A stretch of DNA of 64,000 bases from Pseudomonas oryzihabitans (lineage in GTDB: Bacteria; Pseudomonadota; Gammaproteobacteria; Pseudomonadales; Pseudomonadaceae). The position numbers were made by a program, and so were the translations under genes. The notes below the pieces were generated by a model. That model ran no database searches, was not told the DNA's origin, and saw nothing but the letters and a program-made list of their open reading frames with translations. The DNA lies in NCBI RefSeq assembly GCF_024652905.1, contig NZ_CP102428.1:2120501-2184500 (forward strand), in the 5' to 3' direction. Shown here piece by piece: positions 27,954-36,183 of this stretch (its first letter is position 1; every line of letters starts with the position of its first letter).

Positions 27954-29248
27954 GGCTTGAGCATCGCGGCGGCCGCGGCGGGTGCCGACGGCATATAGAA
28001 GTGAATATAGCTGGCGGTGAGGCGACCGTCTCGGTAGACCGCCTCGGCGACCACCTTGCCATTGGGGCACAGCCCGCGCGCCCAGGGCGCCTCGGGCGAC
28101 TCCAGGGCGGAGTGGTGATAGGTGTGGCCGCGCAAGGTGCCCTGCTCGAATTCCACCGATTGCAGCGCCAGCGCCGTCAGGCGCGCCTGCATCCGCGCGC
28201 TGCCGGGCAGCAGCCCGAGCAGGCTGGCGGATTCGCCGGCCTTGTCGGTGAGTTCGTCGAGCAGATAGAGCATGCCGCCGCACTCGGCGAGGATCGGCTT
28301 GCCGGCGGCGTGATGGGCGCGGATGGCCGCGCGCATGCCCAGATTGTTGGACAACGTCTGCAGGTGCAGCTCGGGATAGCCGCCGGGCAGATAGAGGCTG
28401 TCCACCTCCGGCAGCGTCGGATCAGCGAGCACGGAAAAGAACTGCAGCTCGGCGCCCAGGGCGCGCAGCAAGTCCAGATTGGCCTGGTAGAGAAACGCCA
28501 GGGCCGCATCGCGGGCCACGCCAATGCGCACCCCCGCCAGCAGCGGCTCGACCACGGCCGGTTCCGGCGCGGCGAACGCCACCGGCGGCGGCAATTCGAT
28601 GTCGGAACTGGCGCCCAGGGCATCGGCCGCCATGTCCAGACGGCGATCCAAGTCGGTGACCTCGTCAGCCTGGATCAGCCCCAGGTGACGACTGGGCAAC
28701 TCGATGCCGGCATCGCGTGGCAGGCTACCGAAGAAGGTCATGCCCGCCGGCAGGCTGCCGCGGATCAACTGGGTCTGCCGCGGACTGCCACTGCGATTGG
28801 CCAGCACCCCGGCGAAGGGCAGGCTCGGCCGATAGTGGGCCAGGCCATAGGCCAGGGCACCAAAGGTCTGCGCCAGGCCCGCGGCGTCGATCACTCCCAG
28901 CACCGGTACGCCGAAGCGCTCGGCCAGGTCGGCGGCCGAGGGCTGGCCATCGAACAGGCCCATGACGCCCTCGATTAGGATGAGGTCCGCCTCCGCCGCC
29001 GCTTCCCACAGCAGGCGCCGGCTCTCGGCCTCGCCGATCATCCACAGATCGAGCTGGTAGACCGGTGCGCCGCTGGCGCGGGCCAGGATCATCGGATCGA
29101 GAAAGTCCGGACCGCACTTGAACACCCGCACGCGTCGCCCCTGGCGGGCATGCAGCCGGGCCAGGGCGGCGGTGACGCTGGTCTTGCCCTGCCCGGAGGC
29201 CGGAGCGGCGATCAGCAGCGCCGGGCAGTGCCGCGTATCCCCTACCAT
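27950..29248 (-). CDS. cobB: Cobyrinate a,c-diamide synthase
   Basis: 432 residues. An N-terminal ATPase domain starts [20 protein letters not shown], and a C-terminal class I glutaminase domain has [10 protein letters not shown] (Cys) and [10 protein letters not shown]. It amidates the a and c side chains of (hydrogeno)byrinic acid using glutamine and ATP. It overlaps the cobO stop by seven bases and the bluB start by four. Confidence 0.93.
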   Translation of the reverse strand: MVGDTRHCPALLIAAPASGQGKTSVTAALARLHARQGRRVRVFKCGPDFLDPMILARASGAPVYQLDLWMIGEAESRRLLWEAAAEADLILIEGVMGLFDGQPSAADLAERFGVPVLGVIDAAGLAQTFGALAYGLAHYRPSLPFAGVLANRSGSPRQTQLIRGSLPAGMTFFGSLPRDAGIELPSRHLGLIQADEVTDLDRRLDMAADALGASSDIELPPPVAFAAPEPAVVEPLLAGVRIGVARDAALAFLYQANLDLLRALGAELQFFSVLADPTLPEVDSLYLPGGYPELHLQTLSNNLGMRAAIRAHHAAGKPILAECGGMLYLLDELTDKAGESASLLGLLPGSARMQARLTALALQSVEFEQGTLRGHTYHHSALESPEAPWARGLCPNGKVVAEAVYRDGRLTASYIHFYMPSAPAAAAAMLKP

Positions 29249-29868
29249 TCGATGCCCTGCTGAGCGCGCACGCCGGACTGGAAGGCATGCTTGACCAGAC
29301 TCATGTCGGTCACGGTGTCGGCGGCCTCGATCAGCGCCGGCGGGGCGCCGCGGCCGGTCACCACCACGTGCTGGTGCGCCGGACGTCCAGCCAGATCGGC
29401 CAGCACCTGATCGACGTCCAGATAGCCGTGCTTGAAGGCGATGTTGAGTTCATCCAGCAGTACCAGGCCGATGGCTGGATCGCGCAGGAGCTCCACCGCC
29501 ACCGCCCAGGCGGCGGCAGCCGACTGCAGGTCGCGGGCGCGGTCCTGGGTGTCCCAGGTGAAGCCCTCGCCCATGACGTGGTAACGCACCTCGTCGGGGA
29601 AGCGCTTGAAGAAGAGTTGCTCGCCGGTGTCGCGACGGCCCTTGATGAACTGCACCACGCCCACCTGCATGCCATGGCCGAGGGCGCGCGCCGCCATACC
29701 GAAGGCGGAGCTGCTCTTGCCCTTGCCGATGCCGGTATGCACCAGCAGCAGGCCACGCTCGTCCTGGGCGTCGGCGATCCGGGCGTCGATCACCGCCTTC
29801 TTGCGCACCATGCGCGCGCGGTGGCGTTCGTCGCGCTCGGGGCTGGTCGAATCGGGGGTGTCGGTCAT
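29242..29868 (-). CDS. cobO: Corrinoid adenosyltransferase CobO/BtuR
   Basis: 208 residues. The P-loop reads HTGIGKGKSSSAFG near residue 45, followed by VVQFIKG and LLDELNIAF. It transfers the adenosyl group of ATP to the corrinoid cobalt. It is the first gene of the ten-gene cob operon, about 107 bases downstream of the end of the cobalamin riboswitch. The ATG at 29868 (MTDTPDSTSPERDERH) matches the family; longer frames run into the riboswitch. Confidence 0.93.
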   Translation of the reverse strand: MTDTPDSTSPERDERHRARMVRKKAVIDARIADAQDERGLLLVHTGIGKGKSSSAFGMAARALGHGMQVGVVQFIKGRRDTGEQLFFKRFPDEVRYHVMGEGFTWDTQDRARDLQSAAAAWAVAVELLRDPAIGLVLLDELNIAFKHGYLDVDQVLADLAGRPAHQHVVVTGRGAPPALIEAADTVTDMSLVKHAFQSGVRAQQGIEW

Positions 29869-29974
29869 GGGGCGGTTCTCCAGGTGCGGGCGCGGCGGAG
29901 AAACGGGCAGAGACGCCACCCGCGCAAGGCAGATGGCGACGCCGCGCGAAGCCCTCCGCATCGCCGAGATGAGC

Positions 29975-30150
29975 GCAAGCGTGGCCGGTCTCCGGGCTGG
30001 TGAGCCGATGCCTGGTGGCATCCGCCGCGCCCCTTCCCGGCCAGGGCCAGTGGGCATCGCGCAGCTACTGCTCAACTACCGTTGCGGGGGCAGCGCCGGC
30101 TCGACCGGCTTCCCTGTTTCACCCCGCTCCAGGCGGGGCACCACGTGCAA
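29975..30150 (-). promoter_or_regulatory. Cobalamin riboswitch upstream of cobO
   Basis: On the minus strand the order of conserved blocks matches the class-I cobalamin aptamer: GGTGCCCC near the 5' end, GGGAAGCCGGT, the B12-box core GCGCTGCCCCCGCAACGGT (30079-30097 region), GCCCACTGGCC, GGGAAGGG, and finally AGCCCGGAGACCGGCC (29983-29998). Adenosylcobalamin binding would lower expression of the cob operon. An obvious terminator stem between it and cobO is not seen, so control of translation or Rho-dependent ending is more likely. Confidence 0.93.
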
Positions 30151-30156
30151 GGGCGC

Positions 30157-30185
30157 AGGGTACGGACTAGCCGGGAGAGCGTCAA
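30157..30185 (-). promoter_or_regulatory. Promoter of the cob operon
   Basis: Minus-strand -35 TTGACG (30180-30185) and -10 TACCCT (30157-30162), spaced by 17 bases. The expected transcript start near 30150 falls at the 5' edge of the riboswitch aptamer. The weak -10 leaves some doubt. Confidence 0.55.
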
Positions 30186-30214
30186 TCAATGGCGCCGCCC
30201 GAACTCGGCGTCGA

Positions 30215-30228
30215 GTGGACGGGTCCAC
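30215..30228. promoter_or_regulatory. Palindrome before the cysteine-rich protein gene
   Basis: GTGGAC-GG-GTCCAC, six-base perfect arms, 29 bases before the ATG of the 19-cysteine protein. It may be an operator for that gene. No family of regulator can be named from it. Confidence 0.35.
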
Positions 30229-30257
30229 CCTAAGCACCCACCGCCAGGAGCTACCGG

Positions 30258-30587
30258 ATGAACGATGCCACCCTCGCCGCCTGCATCAAGGCCTGCCTCG
30301 ACTGCGCCGCCGCCTGCGAAACCTGCGCCAGCGCCTGCCTGGGCGAAGCCAATCTGGACATGATGCGCGACTGCGTCCGCCTGGATCGCGATTGCGCCGA
30401 CGCCTGTCGCCTGGCCGCCACCTTCATGCAGCGCGGCAGCGATCGCGTCGCCGAAGCCTGCGCCCTGTGCCTGGCCACCTGCCGCGCCTGCGCCGCCGAA
30501 TGCGGCAAGCACAAGGCCGATCACTGCCAGGCCTGCGCCCGGGCCTGTGAAGCCTGCGCCGATGCCTGCGCGGCCATGGCGGCCTGA
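30258..30587 (+). CDS. Cysteine-rich four-helix copper-storage-like protein (Csp/DUF326)
   Basis: 109 residues with 19 cysteines (9, 13, 16, 20, 23, 27, 39, 46, 50, 68, 71, 75, 78, 82, 90, 93, 97, 100, 104), mostly in CxxxC/CxxC spacing along predicted helices. This fits the DUF326/Csp four-helix bundle that packs Cu(I) ions inside. There is no signal peptide, so it resembles cytosolic Csp3. AGGAG lies at 30246-30250, seven bases before the ATG. The genes around it do not encode known copper exporters. Function is inferred from the cysteine pattern. Confidence 0.87.
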   Translation: MNDATLAACIKACLDCAAACETCASACLGEANLDMMRDCVRLDRDCADACRLAATFMQRGSDRVAEACALCLATCRACAAECGKHKADHCQACARACEACADACAAMAA

Positions 30588-30592
30588 GCCCC

Positions 30593-31792
30593 TTACCGCG
30601 TTGATACCCGCCCGATCCGGTCCGGCCGCTGACGCAGCGCCGGATGCAGGGCGGTGCCCAGGCCCGGTGCGGTTGGCGGTAGCAGCCAGCCCTGCTCCAG
30701 TACCGGTAGCTCGGTGACCAGCTCACGATAGAAGCCCGCCAGATAGGCTCGCACCACTTCCTGAAAGATGGCATTGGCTGAGGCCAACCCCAGATGCAGC
30801 GAGGCCATCAGCACCACCGGCCCGGTGCAGTCGTGCGGGGCGATGGGCTTCTGATAGGCCTCGGCCAAGGTGGCGATCTTGCGCGCCTCGCTCAGCCCTC
30901 CGCACCAGGACAGGTCCACCATCACATAGTCCAGCGCATCGGCTGCCAGCAGATCGCGGAAGGCGCCGCGCATCGCCAGGGTCTCGCTGCCGCAGACCGG
31001 AATGCCGGCCAGCCGCCGGAAATCCGCCAACCCCTGAACGTGATCCATCTTGATCGGATCTTCCGCCCAGAAGATGTTGTAGTCCTTGAGTGCTCGGGCG
31101 ATCTGCAGGGCGCAGGTTGGATTCCACAAGGAATGGAATTCGCACATCACCTCGATGCCATCGCCGACTGCCTCCCGGATGCGCGCAAAGGGCTCCAGCC
31201 CCTGGCGCAGGTCGGTGCTGGACAGATACTGGCCGCCACTGGCCAGGGCAAAGGCATCGAAGGGCCAGATCTTCATGGCGGCAAACCTTTCGTCCACCAG
31301 ACTCTGGGCCAGTTCACCGGGGTTTTCCACCGCCGCCACCTGATCGTCGTAGCGCCCGGCCACGCGGGCCTCGCCCTTGGCGATCAGCCGGCGCTGCTCG
31401 CCACCGGTATTGAAGTTGGGACTGGCGCAGGTGTTATAGGCGCGCATCCGCTCGTGGACCTGGCCACCCAGCAGCTGATGGATGGGCACGCCCATAGCCT
31501 GGCCGAACAGGTCCCAGAGGGCGATGTCCAGCGCCGAAGCCGCTCGGGTTTCCACGCCGCTGCCGTTGAAGCCCAGATAGCCACGCAGCAGCGCCCGGCT
31601 GTGGGCTTCGATCTGTAGGGGATCGCGACCCAGCAGCAGCGGCGCGCAAAGCGAGTGGATCTGCGCCTCCACCGCTTCGGCGCCGCGAAAGGTCTCACCC
31701 AGACCGACCAGGCCGCTGTCGGTGTGGATCTCCACCCAGAGCAGATTGGGCAATTGCGTGAGCCTGGTGGTTTCGATACGAGTGATGCGCAT
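30593..31792 (-). CDS. Mandelate racemase/muconate lactonizing-type enzyme (enolase superfamily)
   Basis: 399 residues. The barrel shows metal ligands Glu218 (CEFHS), Glu244 (WAEDP) and Glu270 (GSETLA) and the Asp293 (VDLSW)/His320 (APHDCTGP) dyad. At the K-x-K position it reads Lys174-Ile-Trp176. The family removes the alpha proton of a carboxylate; acid-sugar dehydratase is the most common activity. The substrate is unknown. ATG 31792 has GAGGAGG four bases upstream. It lies ten bases after the hydroxyacid dehydrogenase gene, so both share one message under LacI-type control. Confidence 0.85.
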   Translation of the reverse strand: MRITRIETTRLTQLPNLLWVEIHTDSGLVGLGETFRGAEAVEAQIHSLCAPLLLGRDPLQIEAHSRALLRGYLGFNGSGVETRAASALDIALWDLFGQAMGVPIHQLLGGQVHERMRAYNTCASPNFNTGGEQRRLIAKGEARVAGRYDDQVAAVENPGELAQSLVDERFAAMKIWPFDAFALASGGQYLSSTDLRQGLEPFARIREAVGDGIEVMCEFHSLWNPTCALQIARALKDYNIFWAEDPIKMDHVQGLADFRRLAGIPVCGSETLAMRGAFRDLLAADALDYVMVDLSWCGGLSEARKIATLAEAYQKPIAPHDCTGPVVLMASLHLGLASANAIFQEVVRAYLAGFYRELVTELPVLEQGWLLPPTAPGLGTALHPALRQRPDRIGRVSTR

Positions 31793-31802
31793 GGCGCCTC
31801 CT

Positions 31803-32780
31803 CTAGCGAGGTCCGCGGACCTGGTTGAGCAGCGTTTCGCCTCGCCGCAGGCGTTCGATGTTGGCGGCGATGAAGGCATAGCGGCGCGCGAACAGCCCAT
31901 GGGTCCAACCCGAGACATGCGGCGTGCAGACGGCATTGGGCAGTTCTTCGAAGCGATGCCGTGCGGGTGCCACGAGATCGCCTTCGCCATTGGGGTAGCG
32001 GTACCAGACGTCCAGGTACGCCTTGGCGATGCGCCGGTCGGCGAGCGCCTGATAGAGGGCGTCTTCTTCCACCACCGCCGCTCGTGCCAGGTTCAGCAGC
32101 ACGGCCTCCGGCCGCATGGCGGCGAATTGGGCAGCGCCGAAGCAGCCCCGGGTGGTCTCGTCCAGCGGACAGGCCAGCACCACGTAATCGGCCAGGCCCA
32201 GGGCCTCGTTCAGCGCCTCGGGCGCAAAGGCGGCATCGGCCCCAGAAGGCACCTGGCCGTCGCGAGCACTACGGGTGATGGCCAGGATGCGCATGCCGAA
32301 GGCCCGCGCCCGCTGCGCCACTGCCTGGCCGATCCTGCCAAAGCCCAGGATCGCCAGGGTCCTGCCCTGCAACTCACCGCGCGGCTGGCGCCCCAGATAG
32401 GCACTGGTCCAACGCTCGCTGGCGAAGGCCGCCCGGGCATCCCTCAGGCGCACCTCGTGATCCAGCAGGCAGGCCAGGGCGTATTCAGCCATGGGAATCT
32501 CGTGCTCGAAGACGTTGCAGACGCGGCAGTCGGCTGCCAGCACCCCGAAATCGATGCCATCGAGACCAGCGCCAGGTACCTGCAGCAGCCGTACCCTGGG
32601 TGCCTGCGTTGAACGCTGCAGACGCATGGCGACCAGGACATCGGCGCCCTCGATTCGCTCGTCCCAGGCGACTGATGCGTGGGCTTCCCGCGGCAAGGTA
32701 ATAAAGGTGGCCGGGCCGGTCAGGTCCCTGGCGAGCGTCTCCTGGTGCGTGGCGGCTTCGCCAATCATCACGATCTTCAT
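31803..32780 (-). CDS. D-isomer-specific 2-hydroxyacid dehydrogenase
   Basis: 325 residues. The NAD(P) fold motif is AILGFGRIGQAVAQRA (about residue 140). The catalytic Arg lies in LNLARAAVV, and the His in HVSGWTHG. It should reduce or oxidise a 2-keto/2-hydroxy acid in the cytoplasm. It opens the two-gene operon: promoter at 32829-32857, palindromic operator at 32803-32824 and GGAGGAG just before the ATG. With an enolase-superfamily enzyme next to it, a sugar-acid or hydroxyacid pathway is a fair guess, not proven. Confidence 0.87.
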   Translation of the reverse strand: MKIVMIGEAATHQETLARDLTGPATFITLPREAHASVAWDERIEGADVLVAMRLQRSTQAPRVRLLQVPGAGLDGIDFGVLAADCRVCNVFEHEIPMAEYALACLLDHEVRLRDARAAFASERWTSAYLGRQPRGELQGRTLAILGFGRIGQAVAQRARAFGMRILAITRSARDGQVPSGADAAFAPEALNEALGLADYVVLACPLDETTRGCFGAAQFAAMRPEAVLLNLARAAVVEEDALYQALADRRIAKAYLDVWYRYPNGEGDLVAPARHRFEELPNAVCTPHVSGWTHGLFARRYAFIAANIERLRRGETLLNQVRGPR

Positions 32781-32802
32781 CCGGCTCCTCCCCTGCTGAG
32801 CG

Positions 32803-32824
32803 AAAATGGTACCGCTACCATTTT
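32803..32824. promoter_or_regulatory. LacI-family operator palindrome
   Basis: AAAATGGTA-CCGC-TACCATTTT: nine-base perfect arms around CCGC. A/T-flanked TGGTA...TACCA with a central CG is typical of GntR/LacI-family operators. It sits 22 bases before the dehydrogenase ATG and just after the -10, where a repressor would block transcription. The LacI gene next door is the likely binder. Confidence 0.75.
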
Positions 32825-32828
32825 TGTT

Positions 32829-32857
32829 ACCCTAGCGCCCAGGAAGTCGTCTGACAA
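32829..32857 (-). promoter_or_regulatory. Promoter of the dehydrogenase-enolase operon
   Basis: Minus-strand -35 TTGTCA (32852-32857) and -10 TAGGGT (32829-32834), spacer 17 bases. The operator palindrome follows within five bases. Confidence 0.55.
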
Positions 32858-32870
32858 CCGCCGCCTGTCC

Positions 32871-33887
32871 TTAGGCGCTAGCGCGCTCGACCCACTCGAC
32901 ACCCAGGTCGCGCTGCTGCGGCTCTCCATCACTACCCGCCAGACGGGCCAGTAACAGTTCCGCTGCCGTGTGCCCCAAGGCCGTGGCATCCACCCGTATC
33001 GTGGTCAAGGCAGGCAGGGTATGGGCCGCGAAAGCCATATCGCCGAAACCGATCACCGCCACGTCGCCGGGCACCGCCAGCCCCTGCGCCAGGGCCTCGG
33101 TCAGCACGCCATGGGCCAGGGTGTCGGAGGTGCAGACCACCAGCAGCGGCCGCACCTTGGTTTGGGCGAGCAGCTGGCACAGGGCCTGGCGCCCCTGCTC
33201 CAGGCTGGGCAGTCCGGTGAATAGCGCCGGCGCCGTCTCGGCGATGCCGAGGGTGGCCAGAGCCTGACTCAATGACAGACGTCGCCGGGTACCGCGGGGA
33301 TCGTCCACCGCCACCTGGGCGACCTGGGCATAACCGCCAGCGTTCGCCCGCTTGGCCAGCAGGGCACCCACTGCCTCGTGGTGAAACCCTACCGCCTGAT
33401 CGATGGGCTCAGCGCTGAGATCCCAGGTTTCCACCACCGGCACGCCCGCCGCCTGGAGCCGGGCACGGCTGGCCGGCGTGTGATCAACGCCGGTCAGGAT
33501 CAGGCCATCCGGCCGCCGACTGAGAATGGTCGCCAGCAGCGCCTCTTCATGCCTGGGATCGTGGCCAGTGACGCCCAGCAACACCTGATACCCGGCCTGG
33601 GCCAGTCGCTCGGCCACCGCCTGGTAGCTGTCGGCGAACAGCGGATTGGTCAGCATGGGCACCAGCACCGCCACCAGCCGACTGCGATTGGAGGCCAAGG
33701 CCCCAGCCACCAGGTTGGGCATGTAGCCGCTTGCTGCTATGGCGGTCAGTACCCGCTCACGGGTGGCCGCCTTGACGCTTGCGGGCGCGTTCACTACCCG
33801 CGAGACCGTGATCGGCGCGACGCCGGCCAGGCTGGCCACGTCGCGGATGGTCACGCTACCGGAGCGGCTTCTCGTCTTGCCCGTCAT
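32871..33887 (-). CDS. LacI family transcriptional regulator
   Basis: 338 residues. The N-terminal HTH reads TIRDVASLAGVAPITVSRVVN (about 12-32), followed by the hinge and a periplasmic-binding-protein-like effector domain (about 65-335), with VIGFGDMAFAAHTLPALTTI near the C-terminus, resembling GntR-type members. It probably represses the downstream dehydrogenase-enolase operon through the palindrome at 32803. The ATG at 33887 sits close to GGAAGG; a longer frame from 33929 is possible. The effector is unknown. Confidence 0.9.
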   Translation of the reverse strand: MTGKTRSRSGSVTIRDVASLAGVAPITVSRVVNAPASVKAATRERVLTAIAASGYMPNLVAGALASNRSRLVAVLVPMLTNPLFADSYQAVAERLAQAGYQVLLGVTGHDPRHEEALLATILSRRPDGLILTGVDHTPASRARLQAAGVPVVETWDLSAEPIDQAVGFHHEAVGALLAKRANAGGYAQVAQVAVDDPRGTRRRLSLSQALATLGIAETAPALFTGLPSLEQGRQALCQLLAQTKVRPLLVVCTSDTLAHGVLTEALAQGLAVPGDVAVIGFGDMAFAAHTLPALTTIRVDATALGHTAAELLLARLAGSDGEPQQRDLGVEWVERASA

Positions 33888-34019
33888 CCTTCCACCCCTG
33901 CGCGCTCTGGTCGCAGCCAAAACCACCATGCTAACCGGCCCTCCTGGCGGCCACCATTGGCATTACCCGTCGACGCCAGGGATAATGCCCGCCCTTTCAT
34001 CGATATCCAGGCCTTCGCC

Positions 34020-34388
34020 ATGACCGATACCAACCAAGATCCCCGTTTGAGCCGCATGAAGCGTCGCCTGCGCAAGAAGCAGTACCTGGGTGAATTCCAG
34101 GAACTGGCCTTCGAAATCAAGGTGAGCTTCAAGAACGAACTCAGCGAAGACGACCTGGACACCTTCCTCGGCGACTTCATCGACTACGTCGAAGAGCGCA
34201 AGCTGGACTACATCGGTGGCTTCGACAACGCCTGGGTCGAAGGCACCATCATGGCCAACAAGCGCTACACCTCGCCCACCGCGGAAGACCGTACCGCTCT
34301 GCTGGACTGGCTCAAGGCCCGCGCCGAAGTTGGCGAAGCCAATGCCTCCGAGCTGCATGACGCCTGGCACCACGACGGCGAAGTCTAA
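34020..34388 (+). CDS. YggL family protein (DUF469)
   Basis: 122 residues. A basic N-terminal segment (RMKRRLRKKQYLGEF) is followed by an acidic alpha/beta domain with SFKNELSEDDLDTFLGDFIDYVE and the conserved YIGGFDNAWVEG. YggL of E. coli binds the 50S ribosomal subunit; the same cytoplasmic role is inferred here. The ATG at 34020 gives the family length. Its stop directly precedes the inverted-repeat element. Confidence 0.88.
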   Translation: MTDTNQDPRLSRMKRRLRKKQYLGEFQELAFEIKVSFKNELSEDDLDTFLGDFIDYVEERKLDYIGGFDNAWVEGTIMANKRYTSPTAEDRTALLDWLKARAEVGEANASELHDAWHHDGEV

Positions 34389-34528
34389 GAGACTGTTCGA
34401 AGGCGGCTGCGTGTCGGCCAAACGGCGTTGAAAATGGCTTCGGGATGCTCGTTTACCACTCGTAAACGCTGCTTCCTCAGCCATTTTTGCCTTGTTTGGC
34501 TCTAGCTCACGAGCCTTGGAACAGCCTC
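34389..34528. repeat. 140-bp inverted-repeat element after yggL
   Basis: The ends (34389-34404 and 34513-34528) are 16-base inverted repeats matching at 14 positions (GAGNCTGTTCNAAGGC). Nested inside are GCCAAAC/GTTTGGC, AAAATGGCT/AGCCATTTT (34431-34439, 34479-34487) and CGTTTAC/GTAAACG around a five-base loop (34450-34468). The whole can fold as a long interrupted hairpin. It has no coding frame. It may be a MITE- or REP-like extragenic palindrome; no clear target duplication is seen. Confidence 0.7.
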
Positions 34529-34600
34529 TGGGCAACCCTCGTCGGATAGCTTGGCGCCCGTTGCGGTCGTAAAGGGGAATCCGTTGGAAACCAGGTCCTC

Positions 34601-35434
34601 ATGACGACCCTTCTGCAAATCTCCGATACCCACTTCGGCACCGAGCAACCTGCTGTGGTCGCGGCCCTGGAAGCCCATGTCCGCGAACACGGCGCCGATG
34701 TCCTCATCCTTTCCGGGGACATCACCCAGCGCGCCCGGCGCGAGCAATTCGCTGCCGCAAAGACCTTCGTCGAACGCCTGGAAAGCTACGGTATCCCGCG
34801 TACCCTGGTGATCCCAGGCAATCACGACCTGCCGTTGTACAACCTCCTCACCCGTTTCCTGATGCCCTATGGCAACTACCGCCGCCATTTCGGTCAGGAT
34901 TTGGAACCCAGTTTCGAGAACGACGAGCTGCTGCTGGTCGGGCTCAACACCACGGCCCCGCAACGCCACAAGGATGGCGCGGTGAGTGCCGAGCAGATCG
35001 AGCGGGTGGCCGAACGCCTGCGCCGCGCCGGTCCCGGCAAGCTGCGCATCGTCATCGCCCACCAGCCCTTCGGCGCCCTCGAACTCAGTGACCTGAGCAA
35101 TCTGCAGCACAACGCCGATCACGCCCTGGCCACCTGGGCCGATGCCGGCCTGGATCTGGTGATGGGGGGGCATATCCACCTGCCCTATGTGCTGCCCTTG
35201 AGTCGCCAGTACCCCACCCTGCCCCGCGAGGTCTGGATCGTTCAGGCCGGCACCGCGCTTTCTTCGCGCGTGCGGGGCACCTCGCCCAACTCCTTCAACC
35301 GCCTGTTGATCGGTGAAGGCGCGGAAAAGACCGTGGACGTGGAGCGCTGGGATTTCCAGGGCGATCGTTTCGTGGTCGGCGAGCGTCACGAACTGCGCTG
35401 GCATGCCGCCCAGGATGCCCTGGCGGAGACCTGA
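34601..35434 (+). CDS. Calcineurin-like metallophosphoesterase
   Basis: 277 residues. The dinuclear metal site is visible: Asp9/His11 (DTHFG), Asp40 (GDIT), Asn74/His75 (GNHD), HQPFG and GGHIH. No signal peptide, so cytoplasmic. The family hydrolyses phosphodiesters; a cyclic-nucleotide phosphodiesterase (CpdA-like) or another role is possible and the substrate cannot be named. It has no obvious operon partner; DedA follows 131 bases later in the same direction. Confidence 0.85.
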   Translation: MTTLLQISDTHFGTEQPAVVAALEAHVREHGADVLILSGDITQRARREQFAAAKTFVERLESYGIPRTLVIPGNHDLPLYNLLTRFLMPYGNYRRHFGQDLEPSFENDELLLVGLNTTAPQRHKDGAVSAEQIERVAERLRRAGPGKLRIVIAHQPFGALELSDLSNLQHNADHALATWADAGLDLVMGGHIHLPYVLPLSRQYPTLPREVWIVQAGTALSSRVRGTSPNSFNRLLIGEGAEKTVDVERWDFQGDRFVVGERHELRWHAAQDALAET

Positions 35435-35565
35435 GGCGTCCACGCGGAGCGCCGATGCGCGCTCCTGCGCACTTCCAGCCAAGGAAATTGATTCAAGCTG
35501 TTGAAACGGCGGACAGACTGCGGGTGCCGCGTAGTCTTAGGACTTTTCGGCAAGAGTAGCCTCCC

Positions 35566-36183
35566 ATGGAATCCCTGACGCAATCGCTGCTTGGCTTTAT
35601 CGAAACCCACCAGGCCTGGGCGCCGCTGATCGTCGGCCTGCTCGCCTTCGGCGAATCCCTGGTGCTGCTGGGCGTCTTCATTCCGGCCACGGCGCTGATG
35701 CTGGTAGTCGGTGGCCTTGCCGGCTCCGGAGTCCTCGCGCCCGTGCCGCTGGTGCTGGCTGCCATCGTTGGCGCCATCCTCGGCGACATCTGCTCCTACA
35801 TCATCGGCCGCTGGCTCGGTCCCAGCATCGTTCACCGCCCGCCCTTTCGCCGCTATCGCAAGCAGGTGGCCAAGACCCGGCTGTTCTTCCGCCGCTATGG
35901 CTTCTTCGCCGTGTTCGGCGGGCGTTTCCTGACCATGATCCGCAACACCGTCCCCCTGGTGGCCGGGATGATGGCGATGAACCAACTGCGCTTCCAGTCG
36001 GCCAACGTGTTGTCGGCCATCGTCTGGGCGCCGCTGATGATGGGCCCGGGCTACCTCGCGGCCAAGGGCGCCAACCATTTCAGTTTTGCCGGCAACGAAC
36101 CCCTCTGGATCGGTGCGGGGGTCGTCGCCTTGCTGGGCGCCGGCGCCGTGCTGTTCTTCAAGCAGCGGCTGAAACGCGCCTAA
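35566..36183 (+). CDS. DedA family membrane protein
   Basis: 205 residues. The DedA/SNARE-associated domain shows FGESLVLLGVFIPATALM, GAILGDICSYIIGRWLG and FFRRYGFFAVFGGRFLTMIRNTVPLVAGMM with the family Glu, Asp and Arg residues. About five hydrophobic segments in the inner membrane. DedA proteins are lipid-carrier (undecaprenyl phosphate or phospholipid) translocases or are needed for membrane homeostasis; the exact role here is inferred. Its stop overlaps the convergent Mo-hydroxylase stop by four bases. Confidence 0.9.
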   Translation: MESLTQSLLGFIETHQAWAPLIVGLLAFGESLVLLGVFIPATALMLVVGGLAGSGVLAPVPLVLAAIVGAILGDICSYIIGRWLGPSIVHRPPFRRYRKQVAKTRLFFRRYGFFAVFGGRFLTMIRNTVPLVAGMMAMNQLRFQSANVLSAIVWAPLMMGPGYLAAKGANHFSFAGNEPLWIGAGVVALLGAGAVLFFKQRLKRA

